From: Natronomonas gomsonensis
GTDB taxonomy: Archaea > Halobacteriota > Halobacteria > Halobacteriales > Haloarculaceae
DNA length: 64,000 bases
Reading direction: 5' to 3'
NCBI RefSeq assembly: GCF_013391635.1
Contig: NZ_JACAWU010000002.1
Location: 1,364,001-1,428,000, forward strand
Both the position numbers and the translations under genes were made by a program. Positions 43,815-54,934 of the stretch are shown here, piece by piece (position 1 is the stretch's first letter; every line of letters starts with the position of its first letter). The notes beneath the pieces are model-generated. The model was not told the origin of the DNA, searched no databases, and saw only the letters and a program-made list of their open reading frames with translations.

Positions 43815-44603
43815 ATGAAACGAACTGCTGTCGGTATTGGCGTCTTGGTGGCACTCGCCGTCCTCCTCACGGCTGGGATGGGCGGCGTCGCGGCAGGGGC
43901 CCAACCGACGAACGAGACGGCTGAACGCGGGAACGCCTCCTTCGGCGCGTCCGTCTCGTCGTTCATGCAGGCCAGCAGCGCTGAGGCCGAAGGCGAGGTC
44001 GACGACGGCATGTTCGAGGCGTCGTTGAACCGGGCCGAGACCAAAGAAGAGCGGCGCGAGCTCATCGAACAGCGGCAAGCGCAACTCGAACAACGACAAC
44101 AGCGGCTGGCGAACCGCCGAGCGGCCATCTCTGAGGAGGACTCGGAGGTTCGTAACCGCGCGATAGCCGCACACGTCACGACCGGTGCGAGCGGACTCGA
44201 ACAGTCCGCCAACGAGACCGCATCGGTCGCCGCGGAGGCCGGCGTCGACACGACGCGACTCGACGCGCTTCGAAACGAGGCCCGCAACCTCAGCGGTGGG
44301 GAGGTCGCCGAGTTGGCGCGCGGCCTCGCCGGACCGATGTTCGACGGCGAGCGCGGCCCACCGGGGGACACCGGTAATGCCGACGGCGATTCGAACACCT
44401 CCGTCGACGTTCCCGGTGCCTCGAACGGTGGCGGTCCGCCCGTCGATACGGACAGCGACGACTCGATATCCGACGCCGGCGGCGACGGCCCTCCCGGTTC
44501 CAGTGGTAGTTCTGCGCCCGGAGACAGTGAGGAGAACGGCGACGGTGGTGCCGACGCAGATGCGACACCCGAAGGCTCCGAAACGAGCCGTAGCGACGGC
44601 TGA
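43815..44603 (+). CDS. Secreted Glu/Gln-rich coiled-coil protein
   Basis: A 262-residue protein with an N-terminal signal or anchor helix (residues 5-32, VGIGVLVALAVLLTAGMGGV), then a helical segment rich in Glu, Gln and Arg (KEERRELIEQRQAQLEQRQQ, near residues 80-110) that looks like a coiled coil. The end is a Gly/Asp/Ser/Pro-rich disordered tail of about 90 residues. It is probably exposed outside the cell. The next gene, an HTH regulator 77 bases downstream, may belong to the same unit. Function unknown. Confidence 0.78.
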   Translation: MKRTAVGIGVLVALAVLLTAGMGGVAAGAQPTNETAERGNASFGASVSSFMQASSAEAEGEVDDGMFEASLNRAETKEERRELIEQRQAQLEQRQQRLANRRAAISEEDSEVRNRAIAAHVTTGASGLEQSANETASVAAEAGVDTTRLDALRNEARNLSGGEVAELARGLAGPMFDGERGPPGDTGNADGDSNTSVDVPGASNGGGPPVDTDSDDSISDAGGDGPPGSSGSSAPGDSEENGDGGADADATPEGSETSRSDG

Positions 44604-44680
44604 GACGGCGGCAGCCGACTCGAAACCCCCTCGCCGGCGGGGCGGCACCCTTTTTCGTCCGCGGACCGAACTCCAACGTA

Positions 44681-45361
44681 ATGGACTCGGCGGCGCTGTT
44701 GGACCTGCTGGGAAACGAGAACCGTAGACGCATCCTGCGGCTCCTCGCCCGAAAGCCCTGCTACGTCACCGAAATCAGCGAGTATCTCGGCGTGAGCCCG
44801 AAGGCAGTCATCGACCACCTCAGGAAACTGGAGGAGGCGGGCCTCGTCGAGTCGACCGTCGACGATGGTCGCCGGAAGTACTTCTCTATCGCGCGGAACC
44901 TCCGACTGGAGGTCAACGTCTCGCCGTACGACTTCGGAACGAAGAGCGCCTACTCGGCGTCGCCGAACTTCGACATCACCTCCTGGCGGTACGTCTCACT
45001 CGACGTGGAGTGCTGTCGACCCGGCGACGAAAACGGTGACCCCGACGCCGCCGACCCCGAACTCGCCGGCCTCACCGAGGAGTTACAGGAACTCGAACGG
45101 CTGGAGAACGAACTGTCGATGGCCCAGCGGTGGGTGCAAGGCCGGCTGACGGAGACGCTCGACAGAATCAGTTCCCACTTCGAGGGGCTCGACGGGCGGT
45201 TCTACGCGGATTTGCTTCGGGCGCTCGCCGACGGCCCCGCAACGGCCGAGCGGTTGAGTCGCCGCGTCGAGGCACCACCCGACGTCGTCACCGACGCGCT
45301 GGAGGGGTTGTCGGCACACGGCGTCGTCGAACGCGACGGCGAGACGTGGCGGCTGGTCTAG
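44681..45361 (+). CDS. ArsR-like winged-helix transcriptional regulator
   Basis: A 226-residue regulator. The N-terminal winged helix (LLDLLGNENRRRILRLLARK, VTEISEYLGVSPKAVIDHLR, EEAGLVESTVDDGRRKYFSI) is of the ArsR type. A middle coiled coil (TEELQELERLENELSMAQRW) probably dimerises it. A second, degenerate winged helix may follow at residues 180-226 (DLLRALADGPATAERLSRRV). No metal or ligand motif is evident. The preceding gene encodes a secreted protein and may be its target. Its stop abuts the convergent membrane-protein gene with no spacer. Confidence 0.86.
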   Translation: MDSAALLDLLGNENRRRILRLLARKPCYVTEISEYLGVSPKAVIDHLRKLEEAGLVESTVDDGRRKYFSIARNLRLEVNVSPYDFGTKSAYSASPNFDITSWRYVSLDVECCRPGDENGDPDAADPELAGLTEELQELERLENELSMAQRWVQGRLTETLDRISSHFEGLDGRFYADLLRALADGPATAERLSRRVEAPPDVVTDALEGLSAHGVVERDGETWRLV

Positions 45362-45868
45362 TTAGATTTCTCTGGTCAGTCCAGCCCGCAGGTCCCGACC
45401 GAAGTACGTTCCGACAACGGCGACAGCCGCGCCGACGCCGCCGCCAAGAAGCGCGAGCGAGACGCCGAACCCACCGAGGAAGGCGACGACAGCGGCGTCG
45501 AGAAACGCACTGGCGCCGACGGTGATACCGCCAGCGACGGCGGCCTCGGCGTAGCGCCGGTCCGAAGCAACCAGTCCGAAGGCGAACGTCGCGAGGAAGA
45601 CACCGAGCAGCCCCGACCCCGGCAGCGGAAGGAAGGTGCCAGCGGTGAACAGCCCCGCGACCGACAACAGGAGAATGGCGAGGAACGCACGCGGCGAGAA
45701 CAGCCGTTCGGTGCGGGCGGCCAACCGTCCCCGAAGTCCCGCCGACTCGCCGGTCTCGCTAGGGGCGGTCGCCTCGCCGGCCACGTCCGCACCGACATCG
45801 AACTCGGAGGTGTCGACGGTGTCGGCCTCGTCGGACCGGTCCCGGGTCCGTGTTCGGTCGCGGCTCAT
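45362..45868 (-). CDS. Membrane protein with acidic cytosolic tail
   Basis: A 168-residue protein: an acidic, Arg/Asp/Glu-rich N-terminal segment of about 60 residues, then three or four hydrophobic helices (FLAILLLSVAGLFTAGTFLP, GVFLATFAFGLVAS, AAVVAFLGGFGVSLALLGGG, VGAAVAVVGTYFG). It is reminiscent of the DUF456-type glycine-rich membrane proteins, but that is a weak resemblance. The start at 45868 is the ATG of MSRDRTRTRDR. Function unknown. Confidence 0.72.
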   Translation of the reverse strand: MSRDRTRTRDRSDEADTVDTSEFDVGADVAGEATAPSETGESAGLRGRLAARTERLFSPRAFLAILLLSVAGLFTAGTFLPLPGSGLLGVFLATFAFGLVASDRRYAEAAVAGGITVGASAFLDAAVVAFLGGFGVSLALLGGGVGAAVAVVGTYFGRDLRAGLTREI

Positions 45869-45956
45869 GGGTTCCCGTTTCGCCGCCAACGGTATCGGTC
45901 TTTCCTAGCCACCCCGAAGGGAGGCTTTCAAGTCCGCCCGCACGGTAGCCGGACGT

Positions 45957-47201
45957 ATGAACCCCGGGGACCGCGTCCGCGTCGACCGCGGCACAGCGAC
46001 TTACGAGGGCGTCCTCATGCCCTCGACGACCGCCGACCACCTCGTCGTCAAACTCGACGGCGGCTACAACGTCGGCGTCGACCGCGCCGACGCGAACGTC
46101 GACGTACTGGAGACGGACAGCTACGATGTCGAGAGCGCCCAAGACGGCGACTCCGAATCGGAGATTACCTTCGAGGAGGACCTGCCCACCATCGCGCTCA
46201 TCTCGACGGGCGGCACCATCGCCTCGACGGTCGACTACCGGACTGGCGCCGTCACCGCCCAGTTCGACGCCGAAGACGTCCTGCGTGCCGTGCCGGAACT
46301 GGCCGGTCGGGCGAACTATCGGGGCCGCGTCGTCGCGAACATCCTCTCGGAGAACATGACGCCCGACGTGTGGACCGACCTCGCCGAGGCCGTCCACGAG
46401 GAAATCGACAACGGCGCCGACGGCGTCGTCGTCATGCACGGCACCGACACGATGCAGTACACCGCCGCGGCGCTGTCGTTCACGCTCGATACGCCGGTTC
46501 CCGTCGTCTTCACCGGCAGTCAGCGCTCGGCGGACCGACCCTCTTCCGACAACGTGATGAACGCCGTCTGTGCCGTCGAGGCGGCGAAAGCCGACCACTC
46601 CGAGGTGCTCGTCTGCATGCACGAAAACGAGTCCGACGACACCTGCGCGCTCCACCGCGGGACGCGCGTCCGGAAGAACCACACCTCACGTCGGGACGCC
46701 TTCGAGACGGTCGGCGCGGAACCCCTCGGCGAGGTCGAGTGGGAGAGCGGCGAGGTGTCGTTCCGCCGGCCGGTCGCCGACCGCGACGCCGTCGAGTTGG
46801 ACATCGACGCCGACCTCGCGACCGACGTGGAGCTCGTGAAGTTCGTTCCCGGGCGCTCGCCGGAGACGCTCGACCTCGCTGCCGACGCCGCTGGACTCGT
46901 CCTCGAGGGGACGGGACTGGGCCACGTCAACACCGAGTGGATAGAGCGAATCGAGGCGTTGGTCGACGACGGCACGACCGTCGTGATGACGAGTCAGTGT
47001 CTGGAGGGGCGGGTCTGTGACCGCGTCTACGACACGGGTCGTGACCTCTTGGAGGCAGGCGTCGTCGAGGCCGGCGACACCCTGCCGGCGACGGCGTACG
47101 TCAAACTGATGTGGGCGCTTTCGAACGTCGAGAGCGTCGAGGAGACGATGCGCCGACCCATCGCCGGGGAACTGCAGGAGCGGTCGGTTCCGTGGACGTG
47201 A
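45957..47201 (+). CDS. gatD: Glutamyl-tRNA(Gln) amidotransferase subunit D
   Basis: The archaeal-specific asparaginase-like subunit that supplies ammonia from Gln or Asn to GatE for Gln-tRNA(Gln) synthesis; 414 residues. The N-terminal small beta-barrel domain (residues about 1-70) precedes the asparaginase fold with catalytic Thr in ALISTGGTIASTVD, Thr-Asp in VVMHGTDTMQYTAAAL, and the Lys of HRGTRVRKNHTS. GatE is not in this window. A GNAT gene follows after a four-base gap and is probably cotranscribed. Confidence 0.95.
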   Translation: MNPGDRVRVDRGTATYEGVLMPSTTADHLVVKLDGGYNVGVDRADANVDVLETDSYDVESAQDGDSESEITFEEDLPTIALISTGGTIASTVDYRTGAVTAQFDAEDVLRAVPELAGRANYRGRVVANILSENMTPDVWTDLAEAVHEEIDNGADGVVVMHGTDTMQYTAAALSFTLDTPVPVVFTGSQRSADRPSSDNVMNAVCAVEAAKADHSEVLVCMHENESDDTCALHRGTRVRKNHTSRRDAFETVGAEPLGEVEWESGEVSFRRPVADRDAVELDIDADLATDVELVKFVPGRSPETLDLAADAAGLVLEGTGLGHVNTEWIERIEALVDDGTTVVMTSQCLEGRVCDRVYDTGRDLLEAGVVEAGDTLPATAYVKLMWALSNVESVEETMRRPIAGELQERSVPWT

Positions 47202-47205
47202 CGCG

Positions 47206-48111
47206 ATGAGCGACCGACCCGAGGTGACGGTCCGGCAGGCGAGACACGACGACCGCGAGGCGGTCGTCGAATTCACCCAGGATACCTGGCCGGAGTTGGG
47301 CGGCGACTACATCCCTCGCGTCTTCGAGGAGTGGGTCGAAAGCGACGGGGAGACACAGCGGACGGTCGTCGCCGTCGTCGACGGCGACCCCGTCGGCATC
47401 TGTCAGGGCGTGATTCTCTCCGACCACGAGGCTTGGGCACAGGGAATGCGCGTCGCCCCCGACTACCGCGGCGAGGGCATCAGTCCCACGCTGACCGAGG
47501 CCGTCTTCGAGTGGGCCGCAGACCGGGGGGCGACCGTCTGTCGGAACATGGTGTTCTCCTGGAACGCCGCCGGCCTCGGCCAGTCGCGGTCGATGGGGTT
47601 CGAACCGCTGGCGGAGTTCCGCTGGGTCGAACCCAGCCCCGACGAGGCGGCTGCCTCCACACTCGACGTACTAACCGACCCCACGGCTGCGTGGAGCGCC
47701 TTCCACGCCAGCGACGCCTACCGCGAACTGTCGGGTCTCGGGCTCGACCTCGAGGAGTCGTGGGCGCTCGCGGAACTGACGCCCGACCGACTGGCCGACG
47801 CCGAAACGACACTGACCGTCGCGGATGACGACGGTGTTCGAGGAATGACCTACCGGACCCGGACCTTCCAGCGAGAGGAAGACGGTGAGGAACAGCAGTG
47901 GGCCGAGTACGGCGTCGGGTCGTGGAGCGACCACGAGGCGCTACAGTCGCTGGCCGCCGCGGTTGCCCGCGACGCCGCCGAGGCCGGCGCCGAGAAGGCC
48001 CGCATGCTCGTTCCCGAAACCCCCCAGCACGTCTCCGATGCCGCCTATGCCCGCCAGTCAATCTCCGAGGAGCCGGATTTCGTCCTCGAACGCGACCTGA
48101 CTCGGTACTGA
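47206..48111 (+). CDS. GNAT-family acetyltransferase
   Basis: A 301-residue protein with a GNAT domain at about residues 5-145. The acetyl-CoA motif is QGMRVAPDYRGEGISPTLTE and the following helix FSWNAAGLGQSRSMGFEPL. The C-terminal half (TYRTRTFQREEDGEEQQWAE and on) may be a second, degenerate GNAT domain, giving the double-domain layout seen in some mycothiol-synthase-like proteins. It is four bases after gatD. The substrate is unknown. Confidence 0.87.
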   Translation: MSDRPEVTVRQARHDDREAVVEFTQDTWPELGGDYIPRVFEEWVESDGETQRTVVAVVDGDPVGICQGVILSDHEAWAQGMRVAPDYRGEGISPTLTEAVFEWAADRGATVCRNMVFSWNAAGLGQSRSMGFEPLAEFRWVEPSPDEAAASTLDVLTDPTAAWSAFHASDAYRELSGLGLDLEESWALAELTPDRLADAETTLTVADDDGVRGMTYRTRTFQREEDGEEQQWAEYGVGSWSDHEALQSLAAAVARDAAEAGAEKARMLVPETPQHVSDAAYARQSISEEPDFVLERDLTRY

Positions 48112-48165
48112 CCGACGGCCCCGCGACCGACACGCCGATTACCGTCCGCTTCGAGGACTCGGAGG

Positions 48166-48594
48166 ATGGAACACTTCCGGAAACTCGAACGGATGTACCA
48201 CGCCGCGCCGTGTAACGACGAGACCGACCCGACACTCCACATCGAAGACGAGGGCGTCGCCGAACTCCGCATCGAGGTGGGCGAGGAGTACCACCACGCC
48301 GCCGGCGGCGTCCACGGCTCGTATTACTTCAAGGCGCTCGACGACGCGACGTTCTTCGCGGCGAACTCGCTGGTCGAGGACGTGTTCGTGTTGACGACTG
48401 ATTTTCACCTGCAGTTGACCCGTCCCGTCTCCACCGGCGAACTCGTCGCGCGGGCGGAGGTCGTCAACGACCACCCCAAGCAACTCATCGCCGACGGCGT
48501 CCTCGAAGACGGTGAGGGGAACCAACTCGCCCGCGGAACCGGCACCTTCGCCAAGAGCGGCGTCGAGTTGGACGCCGAGGTCGGCTACGAGTAA
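48166..48594 (+). CDS. Hotdog-fold thioesterase, PaaI-like
   Basis: A 142-residue single hotdog-domain acyl-CoA thioesterase. The PaaI-type active-site region is AAGGVHGSYYFKALDDATFF with a Gly-His-Gly and a downstream Asp, and the family strand FVLTTDFHLQLTRPVSTGEL is clear. The next gene on the strand encodes an acyl-CoA synthetase (88-base gap), which fits a role in acyl-CoA turnover. The physiological acyl group is unknown. Confidence 0.89.
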   Translation: MEHFRKLERMYHAAPCNDETDPTLHIEDEGVAELRIEVGEEYHHAAGGVHGSYYFKALDDATFFAANSLVEDVFVLTTDFHLQLTRPVSTGELVARAEVVNDHPKQLIADGVLEDGEGNQLARGTGTFAKSGVELDAEVGYE

Positions 48595-48682
48595 CCGACG
48601 GCCAGTTCCGCCGCCGGCTAAAAGACGCCTCCGTCCACAGGGCGAAGGTTTTTGATAACACGTCACAAGCACGATTCCATCG

Positions 48683-50338
48683 ATGAAGTACTTCCAGCAG
48701 GAGCCGCTCAGACACGTCGGCGACGTTCCGGCGATGGGGGCCGAACGCTACGGCGAGAAACTCGCTTTCGAGTACCGCGGCGAAGAGTACAGCTACGCCG
48801 ATCTGGAGGCGCGGTCGAATCGGGTGGCCAACGCCCTCGCTGATGCGGGCATCGAACCCGGCGACCGGGTGGCGCTGTATCTGGAGAACTCCCTGCAGTT
48901 CCCCGAGACGTTCTTCGGGGTCATCAAAACTGGCGCAGTGGCCGTGCCGCTGAACCACCGGATGGACACCGGCCGGCTGAAATACATCCTCGGGGATGCC
49001 GACGCAGCGGCGCTTGTCACCTCGCCGGTGTTCCCCAGCGTCGGCACGGAGCTGGCCGAGGAAGTGCCGCTGGCGTTCATCCCCGGCGGTGCGGAGGGGC
49101 TCGAGGACTACGACGAGCACGTCGATGCGGCCTCGACAGAGTTCGACCGCCCCGACCGGGACTTCGAGGACGTGGCCGTGCAGTGTTACACCTCGGGAAC
49201 CACCGGCGACCCTAAGGGCGTGTTGACCACCCACGAGAACCTCCTGTCGACGGTGCAGTCCTACACCTCCCGCAGTGGCTCTGACCCCGAGGAGGACGTG
49301 GCGCTGTGCTTCCTCCCGCTGTTTCACATGTACGGCCTCAGCGTCGTGATGCTCACCGGCCTCTACAACGGCGCGACGGTCGTCCTCCGGACGATGCCCG
49401 TGGCCTCGGAGTTGCTGTCGGCCATCACCGAGTTCGAAGTGACCCAGTTCGCGGGTATCCCCGCCGTCTACATCGAGATGCTCGCCGAAATGGAGGCCAA
49501 TCCCGACAAATACGACGTTTCGAGCCTCGAAACGCTCGGGAGCGGCGCCGCACCGCTGGCTGACGACACCCGCCGGCGCATCGAGGACGCTTTCGACACG
49601 CCGCTGACCGAAGGGTGGGGCATGACCGAGACATCCCCGGCCGGTACCACTTCCTCGACGTACGGCGTCCACAAGGGTGCGGGCTGTATCGGCCAGCCAC
49701 TACCCAACGTCGAGTTGAAACTGGTCGACCCGATTACCCGAGACCTCCGGGTGCCGGCCGAGGCGCTCGACCCCACGTCGGCGACGACGCTCGAAGACCA
49801 CGGCATCGACCCCGGCGACGAAGAGCAAGTCACCGGCGAACTCGCCATCCGCGGCCCGCAGGTGTTCGAGGGCTACCACGGCCTCCCCGAGAAGACGGAG
49901 GCCGTCTTCGACGGGGAGGGGTGGTTCTACACCGACGACATCGCCCGCGTCGACGAGGACCGCTTCCTGTGGATGGTCGACCGCGCCGACGACATGCTCA
50001 TCGTCGGCGGCGAGAACGTCTACCCCGCCGAAGTCGAGGACGCGCTGTTCGAACACCCGGACGTACAGGCCGCCGCCGTCGTCGCCGCCGACCACGAGGT
50101 GAAAGGAGAGGCACCGGTCGCCTACGTCGTCTTAGAACCCGGCGTCGAGGATCCACCCACCGAACGCGAAATCCGGGAGTTCGCACTCGACCACGTCGCC
50201 ACGTACGCACACCCCCGGCGGGTGTTCTTCGTCGACGAACTCCCCCGCAGTGGGACGCGGAAGGTCCAGCGGTACAAACTGGAGGAGGACGCCGCCGAGC
50301 GACTGGGCGGGCCGCTGTCGAGTAGTGAGGAATTGTAA
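48683..50338 (+). CDS. Class-I adenylate-forming acyl-CoA synthetase
   Basis: A 551-residue enzyme that activates a fatty or carboxylic acid to the acyl-AMP and then to acyl-CoA. The A3 motif YTSGTTGDPKGVLTTHEN, the A5 motif TEGWGMTETSPAG, the A7/A8 motif GWFYTDDIARVDEDRFLWMV with DRADDMLIVGGENVYPAEVE, and the A10 Lys in RSGTRKVQRYKL are present. The substrate is probably a medium- or long-chain acid. A thioesterase is encoded just upstream; thrS follows. Confidence 0.95.
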   Translation: MKYFQQEPLRHVGDVPAMGAERYGEKLAFEYRGEEYSYADLEARSNRVANALADAGIEPGDRVALYLENSLQFPETFFGVIKTGAVAVPLNHRMDTGRLKYILGDADAAALVTSPVFPSVGTELAEEVPLAFIPGGAEGLEDYDEHVDAASTEFDRPDRDFEDVAVQCYTSGTTGDPKGVLTTHENLLSTVQSYTSRSGSDPEEDVALCFLPLFHMYGLSVVMLTGLYNGATVVLRTMPVASELLSAITEFEVTQFAGIPAVYIEMLAEMEANPDKYDVSSLETLGSGAAPLADDTRRRIEDAFDTPLTEGWGMTETSPAGTTSSTYGVHKGAGCIGQPLPNVELKLVDPITRDLRVPAEALDPTSATTLEDHGIDPGDEEQVTGELAIRGPQVFEGYHGLPEKTEAVFDGEGWFYTDDIARVDEDRFLWMVDRADDMLIVGGENVYPAEVEDALFEHPDVQAAAVVAADHEVKGEAPVAYVVLEPGVEDPPTEREIREFALDHVATYAHPRRVFFVDELPRSGTRKVQRYKLEEDAAERLGGPLSSSEEL

Positions 50339-50416
50339 CCAACCCGATGTATGGCACTCTGTAACACTCGCCACCGTCTCTAAACACTTATCCGCCCGCC
50401 TTGGTTTTGCGTAGGC

Positions 50417-52341
<1,925 letters not shown>

Positions 52342-52345
<4 letters not shown>

Positions 52346-52716
52346 CCGACTACGAGCACGAACTCGTCGTCGGGAGCCTCGACACCGGCAAACGACACGT
52401 CGACGACGCGGTGTTCTCGACGTACGTCCGCCGGGTTCGGGAGTCGTTCCTCCGGGAGACGGTGCCGACCTTCGAGGAGTACTACCGTCCGGTGGTCCGA
52501 ATGGAGGTCGAGTACCACGCCGAACTGTTCGCGGGCGACCGCGTGGTCGGCACCGTCGAGGTCCTCGACGTGGGAACGACGAGCATCACGACCGAAATCA
52601 CGCTGGCGACCGACGAAGAGACGGTCGCGACGGCGAAGACGATTCAGGTCATCGTCGACCCAGAAACCGACGAACCGACGCCGGTCCCCGAGGAGTGGCG
52701 GGCCAATCTGACGTAG
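52342..52716 (+). CDS. Hotdog-fold (4HBT-like) thioesterase, coupled to thrS
   Basis: A 124-residue acyl-CoA thioesterase-like protein. The N-terminal region [20 protein letters not shown] resembles the 4HBT active-site loop (HVDNAVYLRYLE in relatives), and [20 protein letters not shown] forms the central hotdog strands. The ATG overlaps the thrS stop (ATGA), so it is translationally coupled. The link with ThrRS is positional only. The stop abuts the convergent PspA gene with no spacer. Confidence 0.85.
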
Positions 52717-53526
52717 CTACTCCTCGTCGTCGTCTTTCAGTTCGTCCAGTTCGGCTTCGATTTCGGGGTCGGTGGCCTCGGTTTCGACTTCGGACTCGGC
52801 GTCGACAGACGCCTCCTCCTCGACGCTTCCCTTGCCGGCTTCGGTTTTCAGCGTCTCCAGTTCGGCTTCGACTTCGCCGTCGCGTTGCATCTCTTCGAGT
52901 TCGCGGTCGATGCTGTCTTTATCCGAAAGCGCGTCCTCGAAGGCGCCGCTCTCCTGGAGTTCGTCCATCGCGGCGGCGCGAGCCTCCATGTCCTCGGTCT
53001 TCTCGCGGGCGCGCTCGATGGAGCGGCCGACGTTCTCCATCTCGTCGCCGGCGCCGGTCATCGCCTCGCTGACGCGGGTGCTGGCCTCGGCGGCCTCGTA
53101 GCGGGCCTTCATCGTCTCCTTCTCGGTGCGGAACTGCTCGATGCGGCTCTGGAGTTCGTTCTTCTTTTCGACGAGATTGTCCTGTGTGTTCTGGAGGTCC
53201 GCGATTTGTGTCTCCAACTCCTCGATTTGGGACATCTTCTGTTTCTTCTTCTCCAGTGCGCGCCGTGCGAGGTCGTCGCGGTCCTGCTCGACGGCCTGTC
53301 TGGCCTGTTCGTTGTGCTTCTCGACGTTCTCCTCGAGGCGGCGCTTCTGAATCTCGAGGCGCTTCTTCTGTGTCGTCAAATCGGCGATACCCTTCTTTAC
53401 GTCCTGCAGTTCGTCCCGGAGGCGCTCGTAGGAGTAGTCGAGCGTCTCGGAGGGGTCTTCCGCGCGGTTCAGGACGGCGTTGAGTTTCGAGCGGATGACG
53501 TACGACGCCCGAGAGAGGATGCCCAT
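52717..53526 (-). CDS. PspA/Vipp1/IM30 family membrane-stress protein
   Basis: A 269-residue ESCRT-III-like membrane-remodelling protein. The start MGILSRASYVIRSKLNAVLN is the amphipathic helix 0 plus helix 1 of the PspA family; residues about 25-150 are an extended coiled coil (KRLEIQKRRLEENVEKHNEQ and on). The acidic C-terminal tail (residues about 210-269) is a haloarchaeal addition. The start at 53526 was chosen from the family N-terminus; the longer upstream frame is antisense to other genes. It probably maintains membrane integrity. Confidence 0.92.
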   Translation of the reverse strand: MGILSRASYVIRSKLNAVLNRAEDPSETLDYSYERLRDELQDVKKGIADLTTQKKRLEIQKRRLEENVEKHNEQARQAVEQDRDDLARRALEKKKQKMSQIEELETQIADLQNTQDNLVEKKNELQSRIEQFRTEKETMKARYEAAEASTRVSEAMTGAGDEMENVGRSIERAREKTEDMEARAAAMDELQESGAFEDALSDKDSIDRELEEMQRDGEVEAELETLKTEAGKGSVEEEASVDAESEVETEATDPEIEAELDELKDDDEE

Positions 53527-53613
53527 GTGTCGAGGTGATGGGTTCCGAACCCTTAAAACGCTCTCCGAGCGGCGGGGTACAGCCTCAAGGCCCCACCGCT
53601 CGAAGGGCCCTCC

Positions 53614-54213
53614 ATGAGCGAATCGGTCGTGATTCCGTCGGACCGCGACGTTCGGGGTAGCCTCGATGCCCCCGACAGCGACGCCTGTGTGGTCGCCTGC
53701 CCGCCACACCCCCAGATGGGCGGGAACCGAAATGACCCCCGCCTGCAGGCGGTGAGCGACGCCCTCGACTGCGCCTGCCTCCGCTTCGACTACGGCGAGT
53801 GGGACGAGGGGCCCGGGGAGTTGGCAGACACCCGCGACGCCTACGCGTGGGCCAGACAGCGGTACGACGCCGTCGGGTTGTTCGGCTACAGTTTCGGCGG
53901 CTGTCTCGCCGTGGTCGCCGCCGCCCGAGAGAGCGGGACAGGAACGGCGCCGTTCGCGGTGGCGGCACTCGCTCCGGCCGACCGCATCACTGACGACATC
54001 GACGCCGTGGCCGCAATCGACGACATCGACTGTCCGATAGCGGTCGTCTACGGCGAGCGCGACACGACGGTCGACGCAGCGGCCGTCGCCGGAGCCGTCG
54101 AGAAACGGGGCGGCACGGTCGAAGTCATGAGCGCCGACCACCACTTCGTCGGGCAGGCAGCGAAGGTCGGAAACCGGGTCGGCGAGTTCTTCCGCGAGGT
54201 GCGGATGGCTTAA
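53614..54213 (+). CDS. Alpha/beta hydrolase, dienelactone-hydrolase-like
   Basis: A 199-residue small alpha/beta hydrolase. The nucleophile elbow is VGLFGYSFGGCLAVV (Ser), the Asp is in VVYGERDTTVDA, and the His is in SADHHFVGQAA. The opening PPHPQMGGNRNDPRLQAVSD with HPxxGG resembles YfcE/dienelactone-hydrolase-type and serine aminopeptidase relatives (the oxyanion loop). The substrate is unknown, probably an ester or lactone. It is divergent from the PspA gene. Confidence 0.87.
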   Translation: MSESVVIPSDRDVRGSLDAPDSDACVVACPPHPQMGGNRNDPRLQAVSDALDCACLRFDYGEWDEGPGELADTRDAYAWARQRYDAVGLFGYSFGGCLAVVAAARESGTGTAPFAVAALAPADRITDDIDAVAAIDDIDCPIAVVYGERDTTVDAAAVAGAVEKRGGTVEVMSADHHFVGQAAKVGNRVGEFFREVRMA

Positions 54214-54267
54214 AGGTCCGGCAGACGCTGGCACGAAACGTTTACGTATAGGTCCGTTTTCGCAGGT

Positions 54268-54897
54268 ATGCACGACCCGAACTGGGGCGCCACTCGACCA
54301 CGCGGGGGGAGTCTCGAGGAGGTGTGGGGGTCGTCGACGTTCGAACCCGTCGACCTCGGCGCGAAACCGATCGAGGAGTACGTCGACGCGATGGCGGCGA
54401 CCCGACGCCACGGCGACGCTCGCTACTGCTGTGTCGAAATCCCCGACTCGCCGGAAATCGACTGGTTCGCCTCCCGGAACTGCCTCGCCGACGCGGAGTT
54501 CTTCGGTCGGCTTCTCGGCTCGGAAACCATCGCCGATGAACTCGGCCTCGACGTGACGGAGGACCCCGACGTGTCGATGACCGTCGAGACGGCGCTGTCG
54601 ATGGACGGGACCCTCGCCGAACAGCTCGTCCACGGCGGCACCGTCTCCTACGGCGATACGCTCGACCAGCAGTACGGAACGTTCGCGAAAGCCAAGCGAC
54701 TCGCCGAGGAGTTCCGCGATTCCGTCGTCGAGGACCGCTACGAGGAGGTGACCGTCCACCGGACGCGAGAAGCGTGGTGTGAGTGGTTCGGCGAGCCACA
54801 CTGGAACGTCACGATGGTCGTCGTCGACCGGCGCTACCGGCTGGCGTGGGTGCTCGTCGCCACCGACGAGGGGCCGCTGGAGCAACTCGAAGACTGA
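54268..54897 (+). CDS. Hypothetical soluble protein
   Basis: A 209-residue, acidic alpha/beta protein (MHDPNWGATRPRGGSLEEVW; YCCVEIPDSPEIDWFASRNC; VTVHRTREAWCEWFGEPHWN). It has several Trp and Cys residues (CC near 56-57, C near 72 and 179) but no recognisable metal motif or catalytic signature. I do not know the family. It precedes the interrupted membrane-protein gene, 37 bases away on the same strand. Confidence 0.74.
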   Translation: MHDPNWGATRPRGGSLEEVWGSSTFEPVDLGAKPIEEYVDAMAATRRHGDARYCCVEIPDSPEIDWFASRNCLADAEFFGRLLGSETIADELGLDVTEDPDVSMTVETALSMDGTLAEQLVHGGTVSYGDTLDQQYGTFAKAKRLAEEFRDSVVEDRYEEVTVHRTREAWCEWFGEPHWNVTMVVVDRRYRLAWVLVATDEGPLEQLED

Positions 54898-54934
54898 CCC
54901 GAATGCTTTCTTTCGACACTGCCGACTTGTAGGT